A stretch of 37,196 bases of DNA from Microbacteriaceae bacterium PS02343 (GCA_029959365.1 JASCOA010000022.1:1-37196); one strand, 5' to 3'. Positions 23,850 through 32,713 are shown, counted from the first letter of the stretch. Program-made: numbers and translations. Notes: generated by a model not told the origin, from the sequence alone.

Positions 23850-25469
23850 TCAGACCGACACCCCGAGGAACAGCGGGCGACCGTAGATGTCGTAGCTCAG
23901 CCCCTCGACGTCGCTCGACGAGGCGGTGATGCGGGTCGGCGCGTAGAGCGGCACGATGGCCCACTGCTCGGCGTTCCACTGCTGCACCTGCTCGTAGAGC
24001 GCGGCCTGCTCGGCGATGTCGGTCGAGGCCGCGGCCTCGTCGAGGATCGCGTCGAGCGCGGGGTCCGAGACCGCCGAGGCGTTCTGGAAGCCGCCGGTCT
24101 GCAGGTGGTTGGCGAGCACCTCGCCGCCGGTGCCGGCGAAGCTCCAGTCGGTGACGTCGATCTCCTTGGGGCCGTAGAGCGCGTTGTAGGCCGCGGGCTC
24201 GACGACGCTGCGCACGAGCTCGACGCCGATGTCCGCGAGGTCCTGCTGGATGAGGTCCGCGAGCGCCGCCGCGTCGTCCGGCTGCGGGGTCCACGCCACC
24301 CACTCCACGCTCAGGCGCTCGCCGTCCTTGGTGCGGAAGCCCTCCGCATCCGATCCGGTCCAACCGGCGTCCTCGAGCAGCGCCTCGGCGGCGTCGGCGT
24401 CGAAGGGCCAGCTCTCCTCGAGCGCGGCGTCGTAGCCGGGGGTGGTCGAGGTCAGGGCGCTCCAGGCGCGCGGGTAGCCCTCGCCGTAGACGCTCTCGAC
24501 ATCGGCCTCGACGTCGATGCCGCGGGCCACGGCCTCGCGCACGCGCACGTCGGTCAGGGCGCCGCGGTTCACGTTGAGGTACAGCGAGTAGGGCACGCCC
24601 GGCAGCTCCCACACCTCGGTCTCGGCGTCGCCCAGCTGGTCGACGTCGGTCGGCAGCACGTCGGCGATGACCTGGGCTTCGCCACTGGTCAGCGCGCCGT
24701 TGCGCACCGAGGCCTCGGGCAGGATCCGGATGTCGAGCGTCTGCGCCGTGCCGATCTCCGCGCCCTCGGGGGCCCAGCCGTAGTCGGCGTTGCGCTCGAG
24801 CACGAGCTCCTGGTCGGGCACGTACTCGCTCAGCACGAACGGGCCGCTGCCGACGGTGGCCTCGGGGCCGCCGGCGGCGAGGTCGGCCTGCTCGAGCTCG
24901 AGCGAGGCGGGCGAGTAGACGCCGAGGAACGGGGTCGCGAGGCCCGACAGGAACGGCGCGAAGGGGCGCGCGAAGTCGAAGCGGATGGTCCGCTCGTCCA
25001 CCACGACCGCCTCCTGGAAGGCGCTGCCCTCCGGGTCCTCGGTGTTGTAGCCGATGAGCGAGGCGGCCTTCGCCGACACGGTCCCGGGGTCGATCACGTG
25101 GTCGATGTTGGCCTTCACGACCTCGGCGTCGAGCGTCTCGCCGTCGCTGAAGGTCACGTCGTCGCGCAGCGTGAAGGTGTAGCTCAGTCCGTCGTCGGCC
25201 GGCTCCCACGACTCGGCGAGCCAGGGCGAGAAGCTGCCGTCGGCGTTCTGCGCCACGAGCGAGTCGAAGACGTTGCGCAGCACGAGCGCGCTCGAGTCGA
25301 GCTGCGTGGAGTGCGGGTCCATCTTGCCGTTCGAGAGGTTCGCCCCCTCGATCGCGAAGGTCACCGTGCCGCCGTCGCCGCCGTCGGCGGGCGCGGCGCA
25401 GCCGGCGAGGCCGAGACCGGCGACGACGACGAGAGCGGTGGCTGCGGTGCTGCGGGCATGACGGGGCAT
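23850..25469 (-). CDS. ABC transporter substrate-binding lipoprotein (family 5)
   Basis: A 539-residue exported lipoprotein. The signal peptide ends in the lipobox LAGC with Cys24, which is lipidated. The mature part has the family 5 layout: 'LVLRNVFDSLVAQNADGSFSPWLAESWEPADDGLSYTFTLRDDVTFSDGETLDAEVVKANID' and, near the end, 'YEQVQQWNAEQWAIVPLYAPTRI'. It captures oligopeptide-like or nickel-chelate solutes outside the membrane for the importer. CGGAGGA lies 7 nt before the ATG at 25469. It is the first gene of the operon and is divergent from a TetR gene, with a 25-bp inverted repeat between them that probably represses both. Confidence 0.93.
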   Translation of the reverse strand: MPRHARSTAATALVVVAGLGLAGCAAPADGGDGGTVTFAIEGANLSNGKMDPHSTQLDSSALVLRNVFDSLVAQNADGSFSPWLAESWEPADDGLSYTFTLRDDVTFSDGETLDAEVVKANIDHVIDPGTVSAKAASLIGYNTEDPEGSAFQEAVVVDERTIRFDFARPFAPFLSGLATPFLGVYSPASLELEQADLAAGGPEATVGSGPFVLSEYVPDQELVLERNADYGWAPEGAEIGTAQTLDIRILPEASVRNGALTSGEAQVIADVLPTDVDQLGDAETEVWELPGVPYSLYLNVNRGALTDVRVREAVARGIDVEADVESVYGEGYPRAWSALTSTTPGYDAALEESWPFDADAAEALLEDAGWTGSDAEGFRTKDGERLSVEWVAWTPQPDDAAALADLIQQDLADIGVELVRSVVEPAAYNALYGPKEIDVTDWSFAGTGGEVLANHLQTGGFQNASAVSDPALDAILDEAAASTDIAEQAALYEQVQQWNAEQWAIVPLYAPTRITASSSDVEGLSYDIYGRPLFLGVSV

Positions 25470-25506
25470 GAGTGTCCTCCGGAAGGAGCGGATGCGGGTT
25501 GCTGTC

Positions 25507-25512
25507 ACCATA
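25507..25512 (-). promoter_or_regulatory. -10 element of the ABC importer operon
   Basis: TATGGT on the minus strand. The expected -35 position falls inside the adjacent inverted repeat. The resulting leader is about 30 nt and carries a good ribosome-binding site. Confidence 0.4.
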
Positions 25513-25514
25513 GC

Positions 25515-25539
25515 AATAACTGAACGGGGTCCAGTTATT
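25515..25539. promoter_or_regulatory. 25-bp inverted-repeat operator for the TetR regulator
   Basis: Left arm AATAACTGAAC (25515–25525), centre GGG, right arm GTCCAGTTATT (25529–25539); the 11-nt arms differ at one position. It is AT-rich in a very GC-rich region. It overlaps the -35 regions of both divergent promoters (-10 at 25507–25512 on minus and 25555–25560 on plus). Confidence 0.75.
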
Positions 25540-25567
25540 CCCGATCCGGCCCGCCATACTGGAGCGG

Positions 25568-26182
25568 ATGCCGAGCACCCCGTCCCCGCGCCCCGCCCGC
25601 GGCCGTCCGCGCCGCGCGAGCCGCGACATCCTCGAGGAGGCGGCGTACGAGCTGTTCCTCGAGCAGGGCTACGCGGGCACCACGGTCGACCAGATCGCGA
25701 GCCGCGCGGGCGTGAGCCGCGGCACCTTCTTCAACTACTTCGCCGCCAAGAGCGACGTGTTCTGGACCCAGGTCGACGACGCCGTGGCGGAGCTGCCCGG
25801 GTACCTGGCCGCCTCCGATCCGTCCCTGCCGCCCCTGCGGGCGATCGGCGAGGCGCTGGCCGACGTCGCCGGCCACTTCGGCCCCGACCGGGTGCCGTGG
25901 GTCCTCAACCAGTACGAGGTCGTGGGCAGCGCCGAGGAGGTGCAGGCCAGCGCGATCCGCCGGCTCACCCGCAACGAGCTCGTGCTGCGCCACTTCGCCG
26001 CGGCCCGGCTGGGGACGGATGCGGATGCGCTGCTCCCCCGCGTCATCGCCACCACGGCGATCGCCGCCGCCACCGCGGCCGTGCTCGCCTGGGCCGGCGC
26101 CGGACCGGGTCGCGGCGCGCTCGAGCCCTACCTGCTGCGCGCGCTGGCGCCGCTCGCGGACGGCTTCGAGCGCTCCTCCTGA
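25568..26182 (+). CDS. TetR family transcriptional regulator
   Basis: A 204-residue repressor. Residues ~20–65 hold the TetR helix-turn-helix ('ILEEAAYELFLEQGYAGTTVDQIASRAGVSRGTFFNYFAAKSDVF'); the remainder is the helical ligand-binding and dimer domain with no close family I can name. The ATG at 25568 lies 7 nt after CATACT and inside a GAGCGGATGC word, so the mRNA may be leaderless. The divergent ABC importer operon and the shared 25-bp operator make local control of uptake, with autoregulation, the simplest reading. The ligand may be the imported solute. Confidence 0.92.
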   Translation: MPSTPSPRPARGRPRRASRDILEEAAYELFLEQGYAGTTVDQIASRAGVSRGTFFNYFAAKSDVFWTQVDDAVAELPGYLAASDPSLPPLRAIGEALADVAGHFGPDRVPWVLNQYEVVGSAEEVQASAIRRLTRNELVLRHFAAARLGTDADALLPRVIATTAIAAATAAVLAWAGAGPGRGALEPYLLRALAPLADGFERSS

Positions 26183-26195
26183 TCCGAGCCCGCGC

Positions 26196-26675
26196 TCAGC
26201 CCTGCTGCAGCGCCAGCGAGTTCAGCGCGGTGCGCAGCTGCGGCAGCAGCGACTCCGCCGAGGCGCCGTCGACCGTGGCGACGGCGACGACGGTGTCGGA
26301 GAAGTAGGCGTGCGGCACGACGGCGATGCGCAGCGACTGCACGAGCGCGCCCGCCTCGGCGCTGTCGAAGGAGGCCTCGAGCGCGAAGCCCGGCAGGTCG
26401 AGCACCGGCTCGTTGCGGCGGGCGAGCTCGGCGTAGCCGGGAGCGCCGTCGAGGCGCCCCAGCACGGCCGCCACGGCCTCCTCGAGGGTGCGCGCGCCGG
26501 GGGTGCGCAGCACCGAGACGCAGACGTTGGCGCGGAAGGCGTCGACCTCGACGGGCGCGCCGCCGGCGAGCACGGTCTCGGGCACGGCGATCGGCGACCA
26601 CCCCTCCGGCAGCTCGATGGCGAGCGCGGGGTAGGCGGGGAAGAGCTCGCTCGGGAAGGCGATGGTGTCGGCCAT
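26196..26675 (-). CDS. Hypothetical protein, possibly LpqN/PsbP-like fold
   Basis: A 159-residue soluble protein. The order of 'LAIELPEGWSPIAVPETVLAG', 'FRANVCVSVLRTPGARTLEEAVAAVLGRL', 'LPGFALEASFDS' and 'VAVATVDGASAESLLPQLRTALNSL' resembles the PsbP-like fold of the mycobacterial LpqN family, but without a signal peptide or lipobox. That resemblance is from pattern memory and is weak. GAGAGGA stands 5 nt before the ATG at 26675. The gene converges with the TetR gene (13 bp apart) and is divergent from valS. No operon partner is evident. Confidence 0.65.
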   Translation of the reverse strand: MADTIAFPSELFPAYPALAIELPEGWSPIAVPETVLAGGAPVEVDAFRANVCVSVLRTPGARTLEEAVAAVLGRLDGAPGYAELARRNEPVLDLPGFALEASFDSAEAGALVQSLRIAVVPHAYFSDTVVAVATVDGASAESLLPQLRTALNSLALQQG

Positions 26676-26766
26676 GGGGGTCCTCTCGGCAACGGCGGTC
26701 GGCGGCGCGGCTGTCGACGCTACCGGAGCGGCTCGCACGACCACCGCGAGCGGCACCCGCCGCGGG

Positions 26767-26772
26767 TACCAT
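26767..26772 (+). promoter_or_regulatory. Possible -10 element of valS
   Basis: TACCAT lies about 60 nt before the valS start, which would give a leader of about 50 nt. No convincing -35 is seen. I see no T-box stem or T-box sequence in the leader. Confidence 0.3.
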
Positions 26773-26831
26773 GGACGCCGATCCCCCATCCAGGCACCCA
26801 CACCCGGTGCCGCCAATACAGGAGCGCCGCC

Positions 26832-29438
26832 ATGACGTCCATCCCCGAGAAGCCCGCCCTCGAAGGCCTCGAGCAGAAGTGGGGGCCAGTCTGGGAGGAC
26901 CGCGGCACCTACCTGTTCCCGCGCGAGCGCGCCACCAAGGCGAACTTGTTCTCCATCGACACCCCGCCGCCGACCGCCTCCGGCTCGCTGCACATCGGTC
27001 ACGTCTTCAGCTACACGCACACCGACGTCGTCGCCCGGTTCCAGCGGATGCGCGGCAAGGACGTCTTCTACCCGATCGGCTGGGACGACAACGGCCTGCC
27101 GACCGAGCGCCGCGTGCAGAACTACTACGGCGTGCGCTGCGACCCGACGCTGCCCTACGACCCCGACTTCACCCCGCCCTTCGAGGGCGGCGACAACAAG
27201 TCGTCGAAGGCCGCCGACCAGCTGCCGATCTCGCGCCGCAACTTCATCGAGCTCTGCGAGCGCCTCACCGTCGAGGACGAGCAGCAGTTCGAGGACCTCT
27301 GGCGCACCCTCGGCCTCTCGGTCGACTGGAAGCAGACCTACCGCACCATCAGCCCGGAGTCGCAGGCCGTCGCGCAGAAGGCGTTCCTGCGCAACCTCGC
27401 CCGCGGCGAGGCGTACCAGGCGGATGCGCCCACCCTGTGGGACGTGACCTTCCGCACCGCCGTGGCGCAGGCGGAGCTCGAGGACAAGGAGCAGCCCGGC
27501 GCGTACCACCGCCTCGCGTTCCACGGGGCCGACGGCGACATCCACATCGAGACCACCCGTCCCGAGCTCCTCCCCGCCTGCGTCGCCCTCGTCGCCCACC
27601 CCGACGACGAGCGCTACCAGCACCTCTTCGGCACCACCGTGCGCACCCCGCTCTTCGACGTCGAGGTGCCCGTCGTGGCGCACCACCTGGCGCAGCAGGA
27701 CAAGGGCTCCGGCATCGCCATGATCTGCACCTTCGGCGACCTCACCGACGTCATCTGGTGGCGCGAGCTGCAGCTGCCCAACCGCGCGATCATCGGCTTC
27801 GACGGCCGCATCGTCAGCGAGGCGCCGGCCGCGATCGAGAGCGAGGCGGGCCGCGCGGCCTACGCCGAGCTCGCCGGCAAGACCATCTTCAGCGCGAAGA
27901 AGACCATCGTCGAGCTGCTGCAGGCCAGCGGCGAGATGATCGGCGACGCCCGCGCCATCACCCACCCGGTCAAGTTCTTCGAGAAGGGCGACAAGCCGCT
28001 CGAGATCGTCTCGACCCGCCAGTGGTACATCAGCAACGGCGGCCGCGACGACGCGATCAAGGAGCGCCTGGTCGAGCTCGGCAAGGGCATCGACTTCCAC
28101 CCCGACTTCATGCGGGTGCGCTTCGAGAACTGGGTCAACGGCCTCAACGGCGACTGGCTCATCTCGCGCCAGCGCTTCTTCGGCGTGCCGATCCCCGTCT
28201 GGTACCCGCTCGACGGCGACGGCAACCCCGTCTTCGACAGCCCGATCGTGCCCGACGAGGCGTCGCTGCCGGTCGACCCGTCGTCGGATGCACCGGCCGG
28301 TTACGACGAGAGCCAGCGCGGTGTGCCGGGCGGCTTCCAGGGCGAGCTCGACGTCATGGACACCTGGGCCACCTCGTCCCTGACCCCGCAGCTCGCGGGC
28401 GGGTGGGAGCGCGACCCCGAGCTCTTCGACCTGGTGTTCCCGTACGACGTGCGTCCGCAGGGGCAGGACATCATCCGCACCTGGCTCTTCTCCACCGCCC
28501 TGCGCTCGCTGCAGGAGCACGAGGGCGTCGCGCCCTGGAGGCACGCCAGCATCTCGGGCTTCATCGTCGACCCCGACCGCAAGAAGATGTCGAAGTCGAA
28601 GGGCAACGTCGTCACCCCGGCGGGCCTGCTCGTCGAGCACGGCTCCGACGCGGTGCGCTACTGGGCGGCCAGCTCGCGCCTCGGCACCGACGCCAGCTTC
28701 GACCCGCAGAACCCGAAGCAGATCAAGATCGGCCGCCGCCTCTCGATCAAGGTGCTCAACGCGGCCAAGTTCGTCTACTCGTTCCCGGTGCTCGCGCCGG
28801 CGACCGGCGGCGAGCCCGTCGCGCCGACCGAGGCCCTCGACCTCGACCTGCTCGCGGAGCTGTCGAAGGTCGTCGCCACCGCGACGAAGGCCTTCGACGA
28901 GTTCGACCACGCGCGCGCCCTCGAGACCGCCGAGCAGTTCTTCTGGACCTTCTGCGACGACTACCTCGAGCTCGTCAAGGAGCGCGCCTACGGCACCGCC
29001 GAGGGTGCGGACGAGGCCTCGCAGGCCTCGGCCGTCACGGCCCTGCGCCTCGCGATCGACGTGCTGCTGCGCCTGTTCGCCCCGTTCATCCCGTTCGCCA
29101 CGGAGGAGGTCTGGAGCTGGACGCACGAGGGCAGCGTGCACAACGCCGCCTGGCCGAGCGTCGACGAGCTGCCGGCGACCGAGCCGACCGGGCTCCTTGG
29201 CCTCACCGGCCAGGCGCTCATCGGCATCCGCCGGGCGAAGACGGATGCGAAGGCCTCGCAGCGCACGCCCGTCACCTCGGCGACGGTGACCGTGCCGGCC
29301 GAGCAGGTGGCGCTCATCGCGCTCGCCGCCGGCGACCTCGCCGCGGTCGGCCGCATCGCCGAGCTCGAGTTCGCGGCCGGCGACGAGATCGGCGTCTCGG
29401 CCATCGAGCTCGAGGTCCCCGCGGCGGAGCAGGCCTGA
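26832..29438 (+). CDS. valS: Valine--tRNA ligase
   Basis: An 868-residue class I aminoacyl-tRNA synthetase that charges tRNA-Val in the cytosol. The HIGH motif reads HIGH at residues 54–57 ('SGSLHIGHVFS') and KMSKS is exact at 585–589. The editing domain between them contains 'DVTFRTAVAQAELEDKEQPGAY' and 'TTRPELLPACVALVAHPDDERY'; 'WYISNGGRDDAIKERL' and 'NGDWLISRQRFFGVPIPVWY' are also characteristic. 'GWDDNGLPTERRVQNYYGVRCDPTLPYD' looks like the archaeal-type (type 2) subfamily. GGAGCGCCGCC precedes the ATG. The stop overlaps the next start by one base (TGATG). Confidence 0.97.
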   Translation: MTSIPEKPALEGLEQKWGPVWEDRGTYLFPRERATKANLFSIDTPPPTASGSLHIGHVFSYTHTDVVARFQRMRGKDVFYPIGWDDNGLPTERRVQNYYGVRCDPTLPYDPDFTPPFEGGDNKSSKAADQLPISRRNFIELCERLTVEDEQQFEDLWRTLGLSVDWKQTYRTISPESQAVAQKAFLRNLARGEAYQADAPTLWDVTFRTAVAQAELEDKEQPGAYHRLAFHGADGDIHIETTRPELLPACVALVAHPDDERYQHLFGTTVRTPLFDVEVPVVAHHLAQQDKGSGIAMICTFGDLTDVIWWRELQLPNRAIIGFDGRIVSEAPAAIESEAGRAAYAELAGKTIFSAKKTIVELLQASGEMIGDARAITHPVKFFEKGDKPLEIVSTRQWYISNGGRDDAIKERLVELGKGIDFHPDFMRVRFENWVNGLNGDWLISRQRFFGVPIPVWYPLDGDGNPVFDSPIVPDEASLPVDPSSDAPAGYDESQRGVPGGFQGELDVMDTWATSSLTPQLAGGWERDPELFDLVFPYDVRPQGQDIIRTWLFSTALRSLQEHEGVAPWRHASISGFIVDPDRKKMSKSKGNVVTPAGLLVEHGSDAVRYWAASSRLGTDASFDPQNPKQIKIGRRLSIKVLNAAKFVYSFPVLAPATGGEPVAPTEALDLDLLAELSKVVATATKAFDEFDHARALETAEQFFWTFCDDYLELVKERAYGTAEGADEASQASAVTALRLAIDVLLRLFAPFIPFATEEVWSWTHEGSVHNAAWPSVDELPATEPTGLLGLTGQALIGIRRAKTDAKASQRTPVTSATVTVPAEQVALIALAAGDLAAVGRIAELEFAAGDEIGVSAIELEVPAAEQA

Positions 29439-29686
29439 TGCAGCTCGGCACGCGCTGGGCGCTCGACGCGACGCCGCCCGCCCAGCTGCCGGCGGCGGTC
29501 GTCAGAGCCGTCCGCGGGGTCGAGGCCGAGCTGGCCGAGTATCGCGAGTCGGGCCGCTCGACCGAGGGCTGGCGCTGGACGCTCACCTGGCTCGAGGGAC
29601 GGCCGATCGTCGACCTCGACGACGGCACGAGCATCCGCTACGACGAGGCCCGCGACCTCGCCGTGGTGATCGAGCCTCAGGACTGA
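29438..29686 (+). CDS. Small conserved-looking protein coupled to valS
   Basis: An 82-residue soluble protein (starting MQLGTRWALDATPPAQLPAA) with a likely beta-rich end: 'GWRWTLTWLEGRPIVDLDDGTSIRYDEARDLAVVIEP'. I do not recognise a family. The TGATG overlap with valS indicates translational coupling and makes it a real gene despite the small size. A strong hairpin terminator follows at 29697, closing the valS transcript. Its role, if tied to valS, is not known. Confidence 0.7.
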   Translation: MQLGTRWALDATPPAQLPAAVVRAVRGVEAELAEYRESGRSTEGWRWTLTWLEGRPIVDLDDGTSIRYDEARDLAVVIEPQD

Positions 29687-29696
29687 GTTCGCAGCA

Positions 29697-29730
29697 CGAA
29701 GGGCCGTTCCCCGTAGGGAGCGGCCCTTCG
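29697..29730. terminator. Bidirectional hairpin terminator between valS unit and methyltransferase
   Basis: CGAAGGGCCG (29697–29706) pairs with CGGCCCTTCG (29721–29730); five further pairs (one a G·U) close a CGTA loop, for 15 bp in all. It lies between convergent genes and can serve both. Confidence 0.8.
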
Positions 29731-29738
29731 TCGTCGCG

Positions 29739-30560
29739 CTACGCCCGCGCGAGGATCTCGTTGTGCGGCATGTTGAACAGGCCGTTCGGCGCCGCGGTCC
29801 ACTCCCGCCAGGCGTCCGAGATGCGCTGCAGGTCGTCGGGGGTCGCGAGCCCCCACTCCACGGCCTGGCGCGCGAAGTCGGAGTGCAGGGCGCGGTCGGC
29901 CCACGAGCCGCCCCACCAGTCGCGCTCGCCCTGGTCGGCGAAGCACCAGATGGTCGCCGTGGCGGTGACCTCCTCGAAGCCGGCGCGCTGCGCCCAGTCG
30001 AGCAGCTGCGGGCCGGCGTCGGGCTCGCCGCCGCCGCGCCGCGCCACCCGCTCGTAGAGGTCGCGCCACTGCTCGATGCCCTCGATCCAGGGGAACCAGC
30101 GCACCCCGCCGTAGTCCACGTCGCGCACGGCGACGAGGCCGCCCGGCTTGGTCACGCGGCGCATCTCGCGCAGCGCCGCCACCGGGTCGGCCATGTACTG
30201 CATCACCTGGTGCGCGTGCACGATGTCGAAGGTGTCGTCCTCGAAGTCGAGCGCGTAGACGTCGCCCTCGCGGTACTCGAGGTTCGTCAGCCCCTCGGCG
30301 AGGGCCTCGGCCCGCGTGCGCGCCACGATCTCCTCGCCGGCGTCGATGCCGACGACCCGGCCGGCGTGCAGGCGTCGGGCGAAGTCCTTCGTGATCGTGC
30401 CGGGACCGCTGCCCACGTCGAGCAGGTGCAGCTCGGGGCTCAGGTGCGGCGCCAGGTAGGCGGCGGAGTTCTCGACGGTGCGGCGCGCGTGCACGCGCAG
30501 CACGCTCTCGTGGTGGCCGTGCAGGTACTGCTGCACGGCGGGCGAAGGCTCGTTGCTCAC
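29739..30560 (-). CDS. Class I SAM-dependent methyltransferase (UbiE/methyltransferase 11-like)
   Basis: A 273-residue methyltransferase. 'HLLDVGSGPGTITKDFARRL' is motif I for SAM binding, 'VVGIDAGEEIVARTR' motif II, 'FDIVHAHQVMQYMADPVAALREMRRVTKPGGLVAVRDVDYGG' motifs IV–VI. The C-terminal part with tryptophan-rich stretches ('RDWWGGSWADRAL') is likely the acceptor lid. Substrate unknown; relatives are often annotated as UbiE-like. The GTG at 30560 (MSNEPSPAVQQYLHGHHESV) is preferred because TAGCAT lies 7 nt upstream; an ATG at 30569 would add three residues. It is transcribed alone, ending at the shared terminator. Confidence 0.87.
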   Translation of the reverse strand: MSNEPSPAVQQYLHGHHESVLRVHARRTVENSAAYLAPHLSPELHLLDVGSGPGTITKDFARRLHAGRVVGIDAGEEIVARTRAEALAEGLTNLEYREGDVYALDFEDDTFDIVHAHQVMQYMADPVAALREMRRVTKPGGLVAVRDVDYGGVRWFPWIEGIEQWRDLYERVARRGGGEPDAGPQLLDWAQRAGFEEVTATATIWCFADQGERDWWGGSWADRALHSDFARQAVEWGLATPDDLQRISDAWREWTAAPNGLFNMPHNEILARA

Positions 30561-30567
30561 GCGCACC

Positions 30568-30573
30568 ATGCTA
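30568..30573 (-). promoter_or_regulatory. -10 element, probable leaderless methyltransferase mRNA
   Basis: TAGCAT on the minus strand, 7 nt before the GTG at 30560. The alternative ATG at 30569 would overlap the hexamer. Confidence 0.4.
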
Positions 30574-30616
30574 CGAGCGCAGCGCGCACCGTCGGACACG
30601 AGCGGATGCCCCACCG

Positions 30617-31228
30617 CTACCGCAGCGCCGCCACCGCCTGCAGCGCCAGCACCGCCCACGCCCCGGCGAGCAGGAACGGGCCGAAGGCGATCGCCTGCCC
30701 GCGCCGCAGCCTCCGCGCCACGAGCCCCGCGATGCTCACCGCCCCGCCGCCGAGCAGCGCGAGCAGCAGCGCCAGCAGCAGGGGCTCGACACCGAGCGAA
30801 CCGAGCGTCAGGGCCAGCGCCGCGCCCAGCTTGGCGTCGCCCATGCCGAGCCCGCCGACGAGGCTCAGCACCACGAGCACGGCACCGGTGCCGAGACCGG
30901 CGAGCAGCGGCGTCCAGTCGCCGAGCGCCCCCGCGGCGAGCGCCGCGAGCAGCGCGAGGGCCAGGTTCGGCAGCACGAGCCGGTTGGGCAGCCGGTGCTC
31001 GCGCACGTCGGCGAGCCAGAGCAGCGGCGTCACGGCGGCGAGGTGCAGCGCGGGCGCGAGCGCCGCCCGCTCCCCCAGCACCAGCACCGCGACGGCTGCG
31101 AGCAGGGCGGAGGCGACCGTGACGATCGCGGCGCCCGGCGCCCGCATCCGCTCGCCCGCCTCCTGCCGGGAGGACCCGCGCCGCACGCGCGACGGCGGTG
31201 CGATCGATGCTGCGGGCGCTGCGTCCAT
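30617..31228 (-). CDS. Prepilin peptidase (A24 family), short form
   Basis: A 203-residue membrane protein with six to seven helices. The two aspartate motifs of type IV prepilin/FlaK peptidases are present: 'LADVREHRLPNRLVLP' and 'GGLGMGDAKLGAAL' (GxGD). The N-terminal cysteine-rich methylase domain found in full-length PilD is missing, as in many actinobacterial members. It would process prepilin signal sequences at the inner membrane. The ATG at 31228 is supported by TAGCGT exactly 6 nt upstream. No pilin or pilus assembly gene is nearby, so its substrates are encoded elsewhere. Confidence 0.85.
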   Translation of the reverse strand: MDAAPAASIAPPSRVRRGSSRQEAGERMRAPGAAIVTVASALLAAVAVLVLGERAALAPALHLAAVTPLLWLADVREHRLPNRLVLPNLALALLAALAAGALGDWTPLLAGLGTGAVLVVLSLVGGLGMGDAKLGAALALTLGSLGVEPLLLALLLALLGGGAVSIAGLVARRLRRGQAIAFGPFLLAGAWAVLALQAVAALR

Positions 31229-31234
31229 GCTGCG

Positions 31235-31240
31235 ACGCTA
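31235..31240 (-). promoter_or_regulatory. -10 element of a predicted leaderless mRNA
   Basis: TAGCGT on the minus strand followed by 6 nt and the ATG at 31228. Confidence 0.5.
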
Positions 31241-31292
31241 GCCGCGCCGCCGCTCCGCGCCCCGCGCCGTCCACAACCACGGCGGAGACGAA

Positions 31293-31325
31293 GGACGCCC
31301 TCCGCAGCGGCTGCGGAGGGCGTCC
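31293..31325 (-). terminator. Perfect 15-bp hairpin terminator downstream of phoH-like gene
   Basis: Arms 31293–31307 and 31311–31325 pair without mismatch around a 3-nt loop, 15 bp past the stop of the PhoH/PIN gene; TTCGTCT follows on the minus strand. Confidence 0.85.
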
Positions 31326-31340
31326 CGGATCCTGCCGGCG

Positions 31341-32711
31341 TCAGCCGGGCTCGTTGCCCTCCAGCAGCCCGGTCACCAGCGCGGCGATCGCGCTGCGCTC
31401 CGAGCGGGTGAGCGTCACGTGGCCGAAGAGCGAGTGCCCCTTGAGGGTCTCGATCACGCTCGCGACGCCGTCGTGGCGGCCGACGCGCAGGTTGTCCCGC
31501 TGCGCGACGTCGTGGGTCAGCACGACGCGCGAGTTCTGGCCGATGCGCGAGAGCACCGTCAGCAGCACGTTGCGCTCGAGCGACTGCGCCTCGTCGACGA
31601 TCACGAACGCGTCGTGCAGCGAGCGGCCGCGGATGTGGGTGAGCGGCAGCACCTCGAGGATGCCGCGCTCGATGACCTCGTCGAGCACGTTGTCGCTCAC
31701 GAGCGCGCCGAGGGTGTCGAATACCGCCTGCGCCCAGGGGTTCATCTTCTCCTGCGCGTCACCGGGCAGGAATCCGAGCTCCTGGCCGCCCACCGCGTAG
31801 AGCGGCCGGAAGACCATGATCTTCTTGTGCTGCTGCTGCTCGAGGACGGCCTCGAGCGCGGCGCAGAGCGCGAGGGCGCTCTTGCCCGTACCGGCGCTGC
31901 CGCCGAGCGAGACGATGCCGACCTCCTTGTCGAGCAGCAGGTCGATGGCGAGACGCTGCTCGGCGCTGCGTCCGCGCAGGCCGAAGACCTCGCGGTCGCC
32001 GCGCACCAGGCTCATCCGTCCCGGCGAGGTGACCCGGGCGAGGGCCGATCCGCGATCCGACTGCACGACGAGCCCGGTGTTGATCGGGAAGCTCTCCCCC
32101 TCGGGCAGCGGCAGCGCGTCGCGCTCGTAGAAGTCGGCCATGCGCTCGGCGCTGAGGTGCACCTCGCCGAGCCCTGTCCATCCGCTCTCCACGGCCAGCT
32201 CCGCGCGGTACTCCTCGGCGGCGAGGCCGATCGAGGAGGCCTTGACGCGCAGCGGCAGGTCCTTCGAGACGACCGTGACAGCGAAGCCCTCGTTCGCGAG
32301 ATTCATCGCGACGGCGAGGATGCGGCTGTCGTTGTCGTTCAGCTGCAGACCGCTCGGCAGCACCTTCATGTTGGAGTGGTTGAGCTCCACCCGCAGGCTG
32401 CCGCCGTCGCCGACCTCGATCGGGGCGTCGAGACGCCCGTGCTGCACGCGCAGCTCGTCGAGCAGTCGCAGGGCCTGGCGGGCGAAGTAGCCGATCTCGG
32501 GGTCGTGGCGCTTGGCCTCGAGCTCCGTGACGACGATGACGGGCAGCACCACCGAGTGCTCCGCGAAGCGGAAGAGCGCCCGCGGATCGGAGAGCAGCAC
32601 CGAGGTGTCGAGCACGTAGGTGCGCTCCGCGGTCTGGGCCTCGACGGGGCTCGAGGCCCCGCCGATCTCCTGGGTGTGGATCGTGGTGGTGGACTTCTCG
32701 AGCTCGGGCAC
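31341..32711 (-). CDS. PhoH family protein with N-terminal PIN domain (PhoH2-type)
   Basis: A 456-residue protein that joins a PIN nuclease domain to a PhoH ATPase. The PIN part (~30–165) shows '[12 protein letters not shown]' with Asp35, '[11 protein letters not shown]' with Glu63, and '[12 protein letters not shown]'. The PhoH part (~240–450) has Walker A GSAGTGKS (271–278) and Walker B 'FVIVDEAQ'. Studied PhoH2 proteins couple RNA unwinding to RNase activity. The GTG at 32711 follows AAGGGAG, and that site lies in the 3' arm of an 8-bp hairpin, so translation may be controlled. It is transcribed alone, ending at a perfect hairpin. Confidence 0.92.
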   Translation of the reverse strand: MPELEKSTTTIHTQEIGGASSPVEAQTAERTYVLDTSVLLSDPRALFRFAEHSVVLPVIVVTELEAKRHDPEIGYFARQALRLLDELRVQHGRLDAPIEVGDGGSLRVELNHSNMKVLPSGLQLNDNDSRILAVAMNLANEGFAVTVVSKDLPLRVKASSIGLAAEEYRAELAVESGWTGLGEVHLSAERMADFYERDALPLPEGESFPINTGLVVQSDRGSALARVTSPGRMSLVRGDREVFGLRGRSAEQRLAIDLLLDKEVGIVSLGGSAGTGKSALALCAALEAVLEQQQHKKIMVFRPLYAVGGQELGFLPGDAQEKMNPWAQAVFDTLGALVSDNVLDEVIERGILEVLPLTHIRGRSLHDAFVIVDEAQSLERNVLLTVLSRIGQNSRVVLTHDVAQRDNLRVGRHDGVASVIETLKGHSLFGHVTLTRSERSAIAALVTGLLEGNEPG

Positions 32712-32713
32712 AA

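Noticed and set aside
26773-26831. Possible T-box or attenuator before valS
   Set aside because: The leader is short and lacks the T-box sequence and a terminator/antiterminator pair.
26196-29141. Long minus-strand open frame opposite valS
   Set aside because: Only its last part (26196–26675) is a real gene; the rest mirrors valS codons and has no family features.
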